From NCBI RefSeq assembly GCF_006476045.1, contig NZ_SRZY01000011.1, forward strand, positions 124,001 to 188,000: a DNA stretch of 64,000 nt, read 5' to 3'. Source of the DNA: Sphingobacterium lumbrici. GTDB taxonomy: Bacteria; Bacteroidota; Bacteroidia; Sphingobacteriales; Sphingobacteriaceae. The position numbers and the translations under genes are program-made. Under the pieces are notes generated by a model, which was not told the DNA's origin, searched no databases, and was given only the letters and a program-made list of their open reading frames with translations. The stretch's first letter is position 1. Every line of letters starts with the position of its first letter. Below are positions 49,628 through 58,217 of the stretch, one piece after another.

Positions 49628-49630
49628 GTG

Positions 49631-49703
49631 AGCGAAAGACGAGATTCGAACTCGCGACCCCAACCTTGGCAAGGTTGTGCTCTACCAACTGAGCTACTTT
49701 CGC
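49631..49703 (-). tRNA. tRNA-Gly (anticodon GCC)
   Basis: The minus strand folds as a 73-nt cloverleaf: acceptor GCGAAAG/CTTTCGC, D-stem GCTC/GAGC, anticodon stem CAACC/GGTTG with loop TTGCCAA (GCC), T-loop TTCGAAT. CCA is not encoded. Confidence 0.95.
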
Positions 49704-49714
49704 TGATTGTGCTG

Positions 49715-49722
49715 CAAAGTTA
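49715..49722 (-). promoter_or_regulatory. -7 element (TAACTTTG) of tRNA-Gly
   Basis: This exact TAnnTTTG match on the minus strand lies 12 nt before the tRNA, the same spacing as at tRNA-Lys. The 250 bp to the next gene hold nothing else I can name. Confidence 0.7.
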
Positions 49723-49953
49723 CAATATCGTTTGCTATCTGTCAATAGGTATTTTAAAAATTAGATGGTCTTTACGCTTTCTCTTGACCAATACCCACCT
49801 AATTTATCTATTAATTGGTCTTATATATAGTAGTAGTAAGGGGTTTACACGGTTTTATAGGAATTTACTCCTGTTATCTCCCTTGTAAACACCCTATAAA
49901 ATATAACTTACTCCAATCTTAGCTGGGGGCTGAATATACGCAATACTAGAAGG

Positions 49954-51495
49954 CTAAAGCTGTATCGCGTCCACGCAATTGATCCCATCAATAGCGGCAG
50001 ATACAATGCCTCCGGCGTACCCTGCGCCTTCTGCACAGGGATATAAGCCGCGTACCTGTGGATGTTGTAGTGTGCCTTTATCCCGGGGAATACGAATAGG
50101 TGAAGATGTACGGGACTCTACACCGACTAAGATAGCTTCATTGGTGTAATATCCCCGCATTTTTTTGCCAAAAATTGGTAAAGCGCCTTTTAAGGCATTA
50201 TGTACGAAGCTTGGGAGGACTTCTTTTAAGTCTGTGGATTGGGTGCCGGGCTTATATGAATTGGATGGCAAATCATTGGAGATTCTATTTTCTACAAAAT
50301 CTACCATCCGCTGTCCCGGAGCGACTAACTTACCTCCTCCGAGTTGAAAAGCTTTTTGTTCTATCTGTCGTTGAAACTCCAATAAAGCAAACGGATTGTG
50401 GGCAGCATCAGGAATGTCTTCAATATTGATTTGGATAACCGTTCCGGAGTTAGCATGTGGATTGTTACGTTTGGAAGGAGACCATCCGTTTACAACGATC
50501 TCGCCATCGTTTGTTGCACAGGGGGCTATGATTCCACCGGGACACATACAAAACGAGAATACCCCTCTGTCGTTTACTTGTTCAACCAGGCTGTAGTAAG
50601 CAGGAGGGAGATTTTCATGGCGTGTATCGCAATGGTATTGTACATTGTCAATGATTTCCTGAGGGTGTTCAATGCGTACACCTAAGGCAAAAGACTTTGC
50701 TTCCAATATCCAATTTTTTTGACGAAATAGTTCGAATATGTCTCTCGCAGAATGTCCGGTTGCCACGACTACATGTTCGGCATTGATGGTTTGTCCCCTG
50801 TTTGTTTTTACACCCTGAACCCTACCAAAGGCTTCGTTTATATCAATTACCTTCGTATCAAAGTGTACTTCACCTCCCATTTCGATGATAAGTAAGCGCA
50901 TATTTTCAATGATGTGAGGTAATTTATTTGTGCCGATGTGAGGACGTGCATCGACTAATATATCTGGTGTAGCCCCATGTTCGACAAAGATGGATAGTAC
51001 CTTATGCACATCGCCACGTTTATTTGAACGTGTATATAGCTTGCCATCGGAATATGTCCCAGCTCCACCTTCACCAAAACAATAATTGGATTCTGGATTT
51101 ACGAGCCCTTCTCGGTTTATTTTTGCCAAATCTCTCCGACGCTCTTGTACCGGTTTCCCCCGCTCTATTACAATAGGTTTTAATCCACGTTCTATACAAC
51201 GATATGCAGCAAAAAGTCCCGCCGGACCCGCACCAATGATAATAACAGGTTTGGCATCTTTAACATTTTTCACGTTACTTTTGAATACATCTACTGTCAC
51301 GTCTTCGTCAATAAAAAAAATGACACGTATACGGTAGACGACTTGGTGACTCCGTGCATCTATGGATCTTTTGCGGATATGAAGGCCGTGAATTCGCTTT
51401 TTGTCAACCTCTAATTTTCGGGCTCCTTGTTCTATAATATAAGTTTCATCGTTGATGAAATCAGGCACGATTGCTAATTCTATTTCTTTTTGCAT
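49954..51495 (-). CDS. FAD-dependent oxidoreductase (COG2509-like)
   Basis: The 513-residue protein has an N-terminal domain of about 85 residues (IHGLHIRKRSIDARSHQVVY), then the FAD site PVIIIGAGPAGLFAAYRCIE near 90, ERGKPVQERRRDLAKINREG, NYCFGEGGAGTYSDGKLYTR near 140, HVVVATGHSARDIFELF near 250, and YPCAEGAGYAGGIVSAAIDG at the C-terminus. This is the pattern of the uncharacterised FAD-dependent dehydrogenases of COG2509. The substrate is not known. It is a single-gene unit. Confidence 0.87.
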   Translation of the reverse strand: MQKEIELAIVPDFINDETYIIEQGARKLEVDKKRIHGLHIRKRSIDARSHQVVYRIRVIFFIDEDVTVDVFKSNVKNVKDAKPVIIIGAGPAGLFAAYRCIERGLKPIVIERGKPVQERRRDLAKINREGLVNPESNYCFGEGGAGTYSDGKLYTRSNKRGDVHKVLSIFVEHGATPDILVDARPHIGTNKLPHIIENMRLLIIEMGGEVHFDTKVIDINEAFGRVQGVKTNRGQTINAEHVVVATGHSARDIFELFRQKNWILEAKSFALGVRIEHPQEIIDNVQYHCDTRHENLPPAYYSLVEQVNDRGVFSFCMCPGGIIAPCATNDGEIVVNGWSPSKRNNPHANSGTVIQINIEDIPDAAHNPFALLEFQRQIEQKAFQLGGGKLVAPGQRMVDFVENRISNDLPSNSYKPGTQSTDLKEVLPSFVHNALKGALPIFGKKMRGYYTNEAILVGVESRTSSPIRIPRDKGTLQHPQVRGLYPCAEGAGYAGGIVSAAIDGINCVDAIQL

Positions 51496-51527
51496 GAGTA
51501 GCTATTGGGTATTTATCCCAAAACATA

Positions 51528-51535
51528 CAAAGGTA
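51528..51535 (-). promoter_or_regulatory. -7 element (TACCTTTG) of the FAD oxidoreductase gene
   Basis: This exact TAnnTTTG match on the minus strand gives a leader of about 30 nt. Confidence 0.5.
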
Positions 51536-51632
51536 GTAATTAAGTTAAAATTTAGAATAAACAGTGTTTGGCATTTGCATTGTCTTAACTTTTATTTGTA
51601 TTTTTAGGGAAAAATAGTTTGAAAAATTAGAC

Positions 51633-52211
51633 ATGAAAAGATTATTAGTCGCATTAGCTGGGTTATTTACAGCCCTTTCTTTTAGTTCTTGTGGTTACAA
51701 CACGATGGTTTCAAAAGATGAAAATGTAAAAGGAAAATGGGCTCAGGTCGAAAATGCATACCAACGTCGTGCAGATTTGATTCCTAATTTGGTAGCTACG
51801 GTAAAAGGGGCAGCTGAACACGAAGAAAATACGCTAACGGCGGTCGTAGAGGCACGTGCTAAAGCTACTTCGGTGACCGTCGACCCTTCTAATTTATCGG
51901 AAGAAGCGATTGCGAATTATCAACAAACTCAAGACGCATTATCTCAATCTATCGGTCGATTATTGGTGAGTGTGGAAGCTTATCCTGATTTGAAAGCAAA
52001 TTCGAATTTCCAGGAACTGCAAGCACAGTTGGAGGGTACTGAAAACCGTATCTCTGTAGAACGCAGAGCTTATAATGAAGCGGTACAAGATTACAATACG
52101 ACAGTTAGAAGCTTTCCGAACAACATCATGGCCGGTATTTTTGGCTTTAAGGCTAAAGGTACGTTTGCTGCTGCTGAAGGAGCTGATAAGGTACCGACAG
52201 TTTCATTCTAG
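51633..52211 (+). CDS. lemA: LemA family protein
   Basis: The 192-residue protein has a lipobox-like N-terminus (ALSFSSC, Cys near 20) and the four-helix LemA pattern: WAQVENAYQRRADLIPNLVA then TVKGAAEHE, SQSIGRLLVSVEAYPDLKAN, and ISVERRAYNEAVQDYNTTVR with FPNNIMAG. LemA proteins are membrane-anchored with an unresolved role. Two TPM-domain genes follow on the same strand (gaps 56 and 7 bp), a widely conserved trio. Confidence 0.93.
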   Translation: MKRLLVALAGLFTALSFSSCGYNTMVSKDENVKGKWAQVENAYQRRADLIPNLVATVKGAAEHEENTLTAVVEARAKATSVTVDPSNLSEEAIANYQQTQDALSQSIGRLLVSVEAYPDLKANSNFQELQAQLEGTENRISVERRAYNEAVQDYNTTVRSFPNNIMAGIFGFKAKGTFAAAEGADKVPTVSF

Positions 52212-52267
52212 GATAGCAAGATATATAGTTTGGAGAAGATAAAGCCGGGAAGAATCAAAATCAAAAA

Positions 52268-52702
52268 ATGGCAGTATTAAGCGCAGAGGAACAAGAAAAG
52301 GTAGTTCATGCCATCAGTTTGGCTGAAAACAAAACATCTGGCGAAATCCGGATAGTGGTAGAGAATACAGTAGGTGATGTTGAGCCTATTACTAAGGCTC
52401 AACAGTATTTTGAGGAATTGGAAATGCATAAGACGATACTTCGGAATGGTGTACTTATCTATCTTGCTGTAGCAGATCATCAATTTGCGATCATAGGAGA
52501 TGCGGGCATCGATCAAAATGTACAAGATGAGTTTTGGGAAAGTACCAAAGATAAAATGGTTTCTTTTTTTCGAAAAGGAGATTATGTAAATGGTCTCATT
52601 GAAGGTATTCACGAAGTGGGGGAGCAGCTAAAGCAGTTTTTCCCTCGAAAAGAAGATGATATTAACGAACTCCCTAACGATATATATTTTGGAAAGCACT
52701 AA
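52268..52702 (+). CDS. TPM-domain protein, soluble
   Basis: The 144-residue protein has one TPM (TLP18.3/Psb32/MOLO-1) domain: AISLAENKTSGEIRIVVENT, TILRNGVLIYLAVADHQFAI, and IGDAGIDQNVQDEFWESTKD. No signal peptide or helix is seen, so it is likely cytosolic. TPM domains in plants act in photosystem repair as phosphatase-like folds; the bacterial role is unclear. It is the middle gene of the lemA unit. Confidence 0.85.
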   Translation: MAVLSAEEQEKVVHAISLAENKTSGEIRIVVENTVGDVEPITKAQQYFEELEMHKTILRNGVLIYLAVADHQFAIIGDAGIDQNVQDEFWESTKDKMVSFFRKGDYVNGLIEGIHEVGEQLKQFFPRKEDDINELPNDIYFGKH

Positions 52703-52709
52703 TTGTATA

Positions 52710-53528
52710 ATGAGGATAACTTCTATAGCCGTTGCTTTTAGGTCTTTATTTACTATACTACTTATTATCGGAATAAATCTTACCTGTTTATTCGGTCAGG
52801 ATTTACTGCCCGCACCAAATAGATTGGTAAGCGATTTTACCAATACATTGAGTAGTAGTGAGGTAAATGATTTAGAACGCCAGCTATTGGCTTTTGAAGA
52901 TAGTACGTCTATTCAGATTGCGGTAGTTTTAATAAATTCTACCAATGGATACGATATCGCCGACTATGCGGTGCGGTTAGCTCAAAAATGGGGTGTAGGG
53001 CAATCAAAATATGATAACGGGGTGATGGTTCTGGCTGCGCTCGGGGATCGTACTGTTACTATTCAGACAGGATATGGTATTGAGGGCGCTCTGCCCGACG
53101 CAATTGCTTTCCGAATCATTGAAAATGATATTAAACCGAATTTTCGTCGCAATGCGTATTACGATGGTTTAAATTCAGCAACGAATTCGATAATAGCGTA
53201 TACGAAAGGGGAGTACAAGGCTGATCCCAAAGCAAAAGGAGATTCAGGAAGAAAGGGTAGTGGTTTGCTGTTTGTTATTATTATCTTTGTTGTTATCGCA
53301 TTTATCTCTAAAGGTGGTGGCGGTAAGAATAAAGGTGGTCGCATGATGAATGGGAAAGGATCTTCCGATCTATTCTGGTGGGCCTTATTAAGTGGATTAT
53401 CTGGCGGCGGTGGTCGATCTAGTGGGTCAGGTGGTTTTGGTGGTGGTGGTTTCGGCAGTGGAAGCGGTGGTTTTGGAGGTTTCGGAGGAGGTGGCTTCGG
53501 TGGTGGCGGAGCGAGTGGTAGATGGTAA
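52710..53528 (+). CDS. TPM-domain protein with signal peptide and Gly-rich tail (YgcG-like)
   Basis: From ATG 52710 the protein has 272 residues: a signal peptide (ends near CLFGQ), a TPM domain (LVSDFTNTLSSSEVNDLERQ, IQIAVVLINSTNGYDIADYA, GVGQSKYDNGVMVLAALGDR, TIQTGYGIEGALPD), a membrane helix (LLFVIIIFVVIAFISK), and a 50-residue Gly/Ser/Phe tail with repeats of GGFGGGG. ATG 52710 is preferred because it starts the signal peptide and lies 7 bp after the previous stop. The tail is typical of YgcG-type proteins. It completes the lemA trio. Confidence 0.9.
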   Translation: MRITSIAVAFRSLFTILLIIGINLTCLFGQDLLPAPNRLVSDFTNTLSSSEVNDLERQLLAFEDSTSIQIAVVLINSTNGYDIADYAVRLAQKWGVGQSKYDNGVMVLAALGDRTVTIQTGYGIEGALPDAIAFRIIENDIKPNFRRNAYYDGLNSATNSIIAYTKGEYKADPKAKGDSGRKGSGLLFVIIIFVVIAFISKGGGGKNKGGRMMNGKGSSDLFWWALLSGLSGGGGRSSGSGGFGGGGFGSGSGGFGGFGGGGFGGGGASGRW

Positions 53529-53561
53529 CATAATAAATAGTGAAAATTACAGTTAAATAAT

Positions 53562-54686
53562 ATGAAGAATTTAATTTTATTAGGAGCGGCTTTAGTCCCG
53601 TCTCTGTTATTTGCTCAAGAAGACTATACGATAAAAGGTAAGATAGGATCTCTTAATTCTCCTGCTAAGGTATATATGCAATATGCTGATAAGGGACAAC
53701 GGTTAATAGATTCGGCTAATGTTGTGGATGGTGAGTTTAAATTTACCGGAACAGTACAAGAACCTACGCAGGCTTATTTGATCCTTTCTCCAGAAGGACT
53801 TCCGCTTCGCGCGTTAAAAAATCCAGATGTTAATTCGTTGTATCTTTCTAAAGGCGTTATTAGCGTGGTCGGAGAAGACCTCAGAAATGCTGCGATTTCA
53901 GGTAATGCTCTTAATGAAGAATTGATGGTTTATAAAGGACAGCAGAAGCAGGCAGAAGAGAGTTTCGTAGCAATTAATGCCGAATATGAGGCCGCTTCAC
54001 CAGAAAAAAAGAAAGATGAGGCATTCCTCACAGAATTGCGAGGTCGCATGCAAGAAGTTTATAAAAAGAAAAATTCAATAAACGAACAATTTATAAAGGA
54101 TAATCCGAAAAGTTATATTGCGTTAAACCTAGTCGACGAAATGCTTACTCCTGCTACCATCACAAGCTTTGAACCCGCATTTCAAAATTTATCTTCGGAA
54201 CTTAAAAATTCTGCTAAAGGAAAGTCGATCGCAGAAAAAATTGAAGGTATGCGTAAGTTAGCAGTAGGAGCTACAGCTCCTGATTTTACATTGCCTGATA
54301 CAAGTGGGAATGATTTGTCCCTTTCATCCTTACGCGGAAAATATGTATTAGTTGATTTTTGGGCCAGTTGGTGTGGACCTTGTAGACATGAGAATCCGGT
54401 TGTAGTAGCAGCTTATAATAAATACAAAGATAAAGGTTTTACAATTTTAGGCGTATCGTTAGATAATCCGGGTAAAAAAGATACTTGGATGAAAGCCATT
54501 GCAGATGATGAATTAGCACAATGGCCACACGTTTCTGATCTTAAAGGCTGGCAATCCGATGTTGTAAAGTTGTATTCTATTCGTGGAATCCCGCAAAATT
54601 ATCTGTTGGATCAAGATGGGAAAATTGTTGCTTCCAATTTAAGGGGGGCAGCTTTGGAAGAAAAATTAGCTGAATTACTAAATTAA
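53562..54686 (+). CDS. TlpA-like thiol-disulfide oxidoreductase with DUF4369 domain
   Basis: The 374-residue protein has a signal peptide (ends LLFAQ), a DUF4369 N-terminal domain (YTIKGKIGSLNSPAKVYMQY, GEFKFTGTVQEP), a helical linker (100-225), and a C-terminal AhpC/TSA-thioredoxin domain with VDFWASWCGPCRHENPVVVA near 265 (CGPC) and a cis-Pro loop GIPQNYLLD. It probably reduces periplasmic disulfides, for instance for cytochrome c maturation. It fits well with the DsbD-like pair further along. Confidence 0.92.
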   Translation: MKNLILLGAALVPSLLFAQEDYTIKGKIGSLNSPAKVYMQYADKGQRLIDSANVVDGEFKFTGTVQEPTQAYLILSPEGLPLRALKNPDVNSLYLSKGVISVVGEDLRNAAISGNALNEELMVYKGQQKQAEESFVAINAEYEAASPEKKKDEAFLTELRGRMQEVYKKKNSINEQFIKDNPKSYIALNLVDEMLTPATITSFEPAFQNLSSELKNSAKGKSIAEKIEGMRKLAVGATAPDFTLPDTSGNDLSLSSLRGKYVLVDFWASWCGPCRHENPVVVAAYNKYKDKGFTILGVSLDNPGKKDTWMKAIADDELAQWPHVSDLKGWQSDVVKLYSIRGIPQNYLLDQDGKIVASNLRGAALEEKLAELLN

Positions 54687-54700
54687 CTCATTGATATAAA

Positions 54701-54741
54701 AAACCGAAATGCCCTTAAAAATTTTAAGGGCATTTCGGTTT
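54701..54741. terminator. Bidirectional terminator between TlpA-like gene and pfkA
   Basis: AAACCGAAATGCCCTTAAAA and its perfect complement, 20-bp arms with minimal loop. On the minus side it touches the pfkA stop codon. Confidence 0.92.
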
Positions 54742-55715
54742 TATAGAGATAGGATATCCACTATCCGTGTGAGGTTCGTGTTTATTTTGTTGATGTGTTT
54801 TATAGCCTTATTAAAAGGGGTGAACTGTACATTGCCACATATTAACCCTGCCATCTCACCACGTCTACCTTCTAATAAACCTTCTACTGCCGCAACACCT
54901 AGACGACTTGCCAGCACACGGTCCATACATGTGGGTTTGCCTCCACGCTGAATATGTCCTAATATTGATACTCTCACATCGTAGTGCGGAAAGTTTGATT
55001 TGATTTTTTCTGCCACGACTAATCCTCCTTCTTTATCCCCTTCGGCAACGATGATGATGCGTGAAGATTTGTTTTTGCGTGATTTATCAAGACGTTTCAT
55101 AGTAGCATCGTAATCTACTTCCAATTCCGGAATAAGAACAGCTTCCGCTCCTGTGCTAATGCCTGATCGTAAAGCAATTAAGCCAGAGTCACGCCCCATT
55201 ACTTCCACAACAAACAGACGATCATGAGATTCTGCGGTATCTCTAATTTTGTCTACGGCATCTACTACTGTATTGATCGCTGTGTCGTAACCAATAGTGA
55301 AATCTGTACCTGCTAGATCATTATCGATCGTACCCGGCATGCCCATTATCGGAATATCAAATTCTTCTATGAATTTAGAAGCTCCTGTAAAAGTACCATC
55401 CCCGCCAATTACAACAAGGGCATCGATATCCAGTTTTTTAATATTTTCGTATGCTTGCTTGCGGCCTTCGTAAGTTCTGAATTCTTCACTTCTAGCTGTT
55501 TTCAATACAGTGCCACCACGTTGGATGATATTGGCAACAGATTTGGCGTCCATGGGAATTATTTCGCCGTTTACCAATCCATCGTACCCTCTCCTTATTC
55601 CAAAAATATTTAATCCGTGATATATTCCTGTTCTTACCACAGCACGGATGCCCGCATTCATACCCGGTGCATCTCCTCCTGATGTTAAAACTGCTATATT
55701 TTTTATGTTACTCAT
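54741..55715 (-). CDS. pfkA: ATP-dependent 6-phosphofructokinase
   Basis: PfkA phosphorylates fructose 6-phosphate in glycolysis. From ATG 55715 it has 324 residues: AVLTSGGDAPGMNAGIRAVV, VVIGGDGTFTGASKFIEE near 100 (ATP and Mg), MGMPGTIDNDLAGTDFTIGY near 122 (catalytic Asp), VEVMGRDSGLIALRSGI near 165, and VSILGHIQRGGKPTCMDRVL. A Gly after GGDG favours ATP over PPi. The frame is open ten codons further upstream, but TAAGTTTG lies there, 6 nt before ATG 55715, so that upstream start is unlikely. Confidence 0.95.
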   Translation of the reverse strand: MSNIKNIAVLTSGGDAPGMNAGIRAVVRTGIYHGLNIFGIRRGYDGLVNGEIIPMDAKSVANIIQRGGTVLKTARSEEFRTYEGRKQAYENIKKLDIDALVVIGGDGTFTGASKFIEEFDIPIMGMPGTIDNDLAGTDFTIGYDTAINTVVDAVDKIRDTAESHDRLFVVEVMGRDSGLIALRSGISTGAEAVLIPELEVDYDATMKRLDKSRKNKSSRIIIVAEGDKEGGLVVAEKIKSNFPHYDVRVSILGHIQRGGKPTCMDRVLASRLGVAAVEGLLEGRRGEMAGLICGNVQFTPFNKAIKHINKINTNLTRIVDILSL

Positions 55716-55720
55716 ATCTT

Positions 55721-55728
55721 CAAACTTA
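55721..55728 (-). promoter_or_regulatory. -7 element (TAAGTTTG) of pfkA, abutting the ATG
   Basis: This exact TAnnTTTG match on the minus strand has its last G 6 nt before the ATG. It fits a leaderless pfkA message and decides the start codon. Confidence 0.58.
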
Positions 55729-55874
55729 GATAAAATGCTTTGCATTCACGAATCCCGAACGTAGTGAGTTCATTTATGCCATTAAAAACAAATATAAATG
55801 AATAATACCTAATAGAAAAAATACAACTCGTAATTTGCTTTTATCTGCGATATAATTGCAACAGGTTTATACAA

Positions 55875-57578
55875 TTATTTCGTTGCTTTATAAGCATCAA
55901 TTCCAGACTGTAGGTATTCTGCGTATTTCTCGATATCATAATTTGCTCCGCTGGAGGGAACAAGAAGCTCTCCTTCATTATTTACTATAGCATATAAAGG
56001 CTGTGAATTACTGTGAAATTGACTGATTTGAAAATCCGTATTCTTTTTTCCAACCGTATTTATTTTTTTTCCGGTTTGAGTCGACACATATTGTTCCGAT
56101 TCCGGAAGTTTCAAGTCATGTTCATCTACATATAATTCCACCAAAATAAACTCTTTATTGATGAGGTCTTTTACTTTCTGATTTGACCATACGCCTGCTT
56201 CCATTTTACGACAATTAACACAGGTCCACCCTGTAAAATCGATCAACAAAGGTTTTTGCTGTTCTTGTGCCGCCGCTAAAGCTTCATCGTAGTCGTAATA
56301 GGGATCAAACCCTTTTATAGTAGCCCGACTGTGAAAATGAGTATAATGTTTTCTATTGGCAGCATCTGTATTGTGACTGGTGCCTGTTCCAACTCCTGCA
56401 GATACATCGAAATCCTGTGTGCCGATCGGAGGAAGGAAGGCGGCTATTGATTTCAAGGGTGCTCCCCATAGCCCGGGTACCATGTACACAACGAATGAGA
56501 ATACAATAATAGTTAGCATAGTGCGCGGAACTGATAAATATTGCAAGGGACTATCATGTGCAAATTTGATTTTACCGATTAAATACAAGCCCAGTAAACC
56601 AAATATTACAATCCAAAGGGAGAGGAAAACTTCGCGGTCAAGCAGCTGCCAGTTGTAGGCTAGATCCACATTTGATAAGAATTTCAATGCCAATGCCAGC
56701 TCCAGGAATCCTAAAACAACTTTTACACTATTCAACCAGCCCCCTGATTTGGGCAACGATTTAAGCATGGAAGGAAACATTGCAAATAATACAAACGGAA
56801 TAGCTAATGCTAATGAAAAGCCAAACATGCCAATTGCAGGGCCTAAACGCTCACCTTTTGTAGCAGCTTCAACCAACAGAGTACCTATGATAGGTCCTGT
56901 ACAGGAGAATGATACGACGGCAAGACTGGCTGACATAAAGAATAGGCCTAATAGCCCTCCTTTGTCTGAATTGGAATCTATTTTATTAACAAATGCACTT
57001 GGTAACGTAATTTCGAAAGCACCAAAAAATGATGCTGCGAAAATGACAAGAAGTAGAAAGAACAGGAAATTGAATACACCATTCGTAGAAATCTGATTCA
57101 TGGCCTCTGCACCAAAAGTTATGGTAATAAGCATGCCTAGGGCTACATAGATAACTATGATAAAGACGCCGTATAATAAGGCTTGTGTTACTGCCTGCGC
57201 TTTGCTGCCGGATTTTTTCGTAAAAAAACTTACGGTCAAAGGTACCATTGGAAAAATACAGGGCATTAAAAATGCTGCAAAACCTCCGATCAAGCCGGCT
57301 ATAAAGATACCCCAAAGAGATTCGCCTTTTTCGTTTGTGTTTTGTTGTGAAACTGTTTCTGTCTCGTTAGGTGTAACATTTTGACTACCGGTATCTGTAC
57401 CATCCGAAAAAACGATATCTTCCAGTGTATCAGCTAGGGAGATGTCCTCGGAAACGGTACCATCGGTAAATTCAATATCACCAAAAGACAGAAGCGTGTC
57501 CTCCTGGGCGAATGAAAGTGAAAATGAAGTAGCGAATACAGTAAACGCAAGTAATATAAGATGCTTGTAAATTTTCAT
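55875..57578 (-). CDS. DsbD-like transmembrane electron-transfer protein with C-terminal thioredoxin domain
   Basis: The 567-residue protein has a signal peptide, an acidic linker (25-90), eight or nine membrane helices (90-380) with LMPCIFPMVPLTVSFFTKKS and VSFSCTGPIIGTLL holding the paired membrane Cys, and a thioredoxin domain with DFTGWTCVNCRKMEAGVWSN near 453 (CVNC). It passes electrons from cytosolic thioredoxin to periplasmic partners. The N-terminal DsbD-alpha-like domain is missing here and encoded separately upstream (57656-58114), so the usual three-part DsbD is split. Confidence 0.92.
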   Translation of the reverse strand: MKIYKHLILLAFTVFATSFSLSFAQEDTLLSFGDIEFTDGTVSEDISLADTLEDIVFSDGTDTGSQNVTPNETETVSQQNTNEKGESLWGIFIAGLIGGFAAFLMPCIFPMVPLTVSFFTKKSGSKAQAVTQALLYGVFIIVIYVALGMLITITFGAEAMNQISTNGVFNFLFFLLLVIFAASFFGAFEITLPSAFVNKIDSNSDKGGLLGLFFMSASLAVVSFSCTGPIIGTLLVEAATKGERLGPAIGMFGFSLALAIPFVLFAMFPSMLKSLPKSGGWLNSVKVVLGFLELALALKFLSNVDLAYNWQLLDREVFLSLWIVIFGLLGLYLIGKIKFAHDSPLQYLSVPRTMLTIIVFSFVVYMVPGLWGAPLKSIAAFLPPIGTQDFDVSAGVGTGTSHNTDAANRKHYTHFHSRATIKGFDPYYDYDEALAAAQEQQKPLLIDFTGWTCVNCRKMEAGVWSNQKVKDLINKEFILVELYVDEHDLKLPESEQYVSTQTGKKINTVGKKNTDFQISQFHSNSQPLYAIVNNEGELLVPSSGANYDIEKYAEYLQSGIDAYKATK

Positions 57579-57605
57579 GAGTGAAAAATAAAATTAGGTA
57601 AAATT

Positions 57606-57637
57606 AAAAAAAGGCAGTATTAAACTGCCTTTTTTTT
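57606..57637 (-). terminator. Hairpin between split DsbD genes
   Basis: AAGGCAGT and ACTGCCTT arms with flanking A/T runs form a strong hairpin 18 bp after the N-domain gene stop. It would weaken expression of the downstream transmembrane gene or give it separate transcription. Confidence 0.85.
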
Positions 57638-57655
57638 AATCTATTAGAGTCATAA

Positions 57656-58114
57656 TTATTTTATTGTGACTGTAAAATTATATTCATCAGGAGGAAGACA
57701 TTGTGTTTTATCACAAGCCATAAACTCTACTGTTCCACTCACCGAAGTTGGTTTCGAAGTATTTAATTTTACTTTTTGCTGAAATACGACTTCTGTACTA
57801 AAATAAGGTACATTCATTTTGAATACGTCTTCGAATTTTGTTTTTGGCTGTGGTTCTATTGTCTTACCATTCAATGTAAAATCTTTAGAAGCTTTATACG
57901 TAAAGGAAGTAGGAAGAGGCCCACCTTCTTCTACAGTTTGAGAGTATATGTTCCAACCGTCTTGAATAGTTGCTTTAATAAATACCACGGCTTCTTTACT
58001 GTTCAGTTTTTTTGAAGCTACAGACCATTTTACCGGATTGTGGATTTGAGCGAATGCTCCAGTTATTGTTAACAAAACAGCAACGATAAGTAAGCTAAAT
58101 TTTTTCATAATCAT
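57656..58114 (-). CDS. DsbD N-terminal-domain-like periplasmic protein
   Basis: The 152-residue protein has a signal peptide (MKKFSLLIVAVLL..., ends GAFAQ; ATG 58114 or 58108) and an immunoglobulin-like fold with PVKWSVASKKLNSKEAVVFI, DGWNIYSQTVEEGGPLPTSF and a C-terminal ACDKTQCLPPDEYNF with two Cys, matching DsbD-alpha. It would accept electrons from the transmembrane protein encoded next on the same strand and hand them to TlpA-like proteins. The gene pair represents a split DsbD. Confidence 0.85.
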   Translation of the reverse strand: MIMKKFSLLIVAVLLTITGAFAQIHNPVKWSVASKKLNSKEAVVFIKATIQDGWNIYSQTVEEGGPLPTSFTYKASKDFTLNGKTIEPQPKTKFEDVFKMNVPYFSTEVVFQQKVKLNTSKPTSVSGTVEFMACDKTQCLPPDEYNFTVTIK

Positions 58115-58217
58115 TTTTTTATTTTTTATTTAAATCTTAATTCTAAGACACTGTATAAACGTAAAAGTTTAATGCTAAATTACATTTAAGCATATTTATC
58201 AGCAAGTAATTTTTTTG

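Noticed and set aside
53340..53525. Gly-rich DNA repeat as a separate repeat element
   Set aside because: It is the in-frame Gly/Phe/Ser tail usual in YgcG-type TPM proteins, not an independent repeat.
55716..55745. Upstream start for PfkA
   Set aside because: Those ten codons span TAAGTTTG, the likely promoter, and precede the conserved PfkA start (SNIKNIAVLTSGGDAPG).
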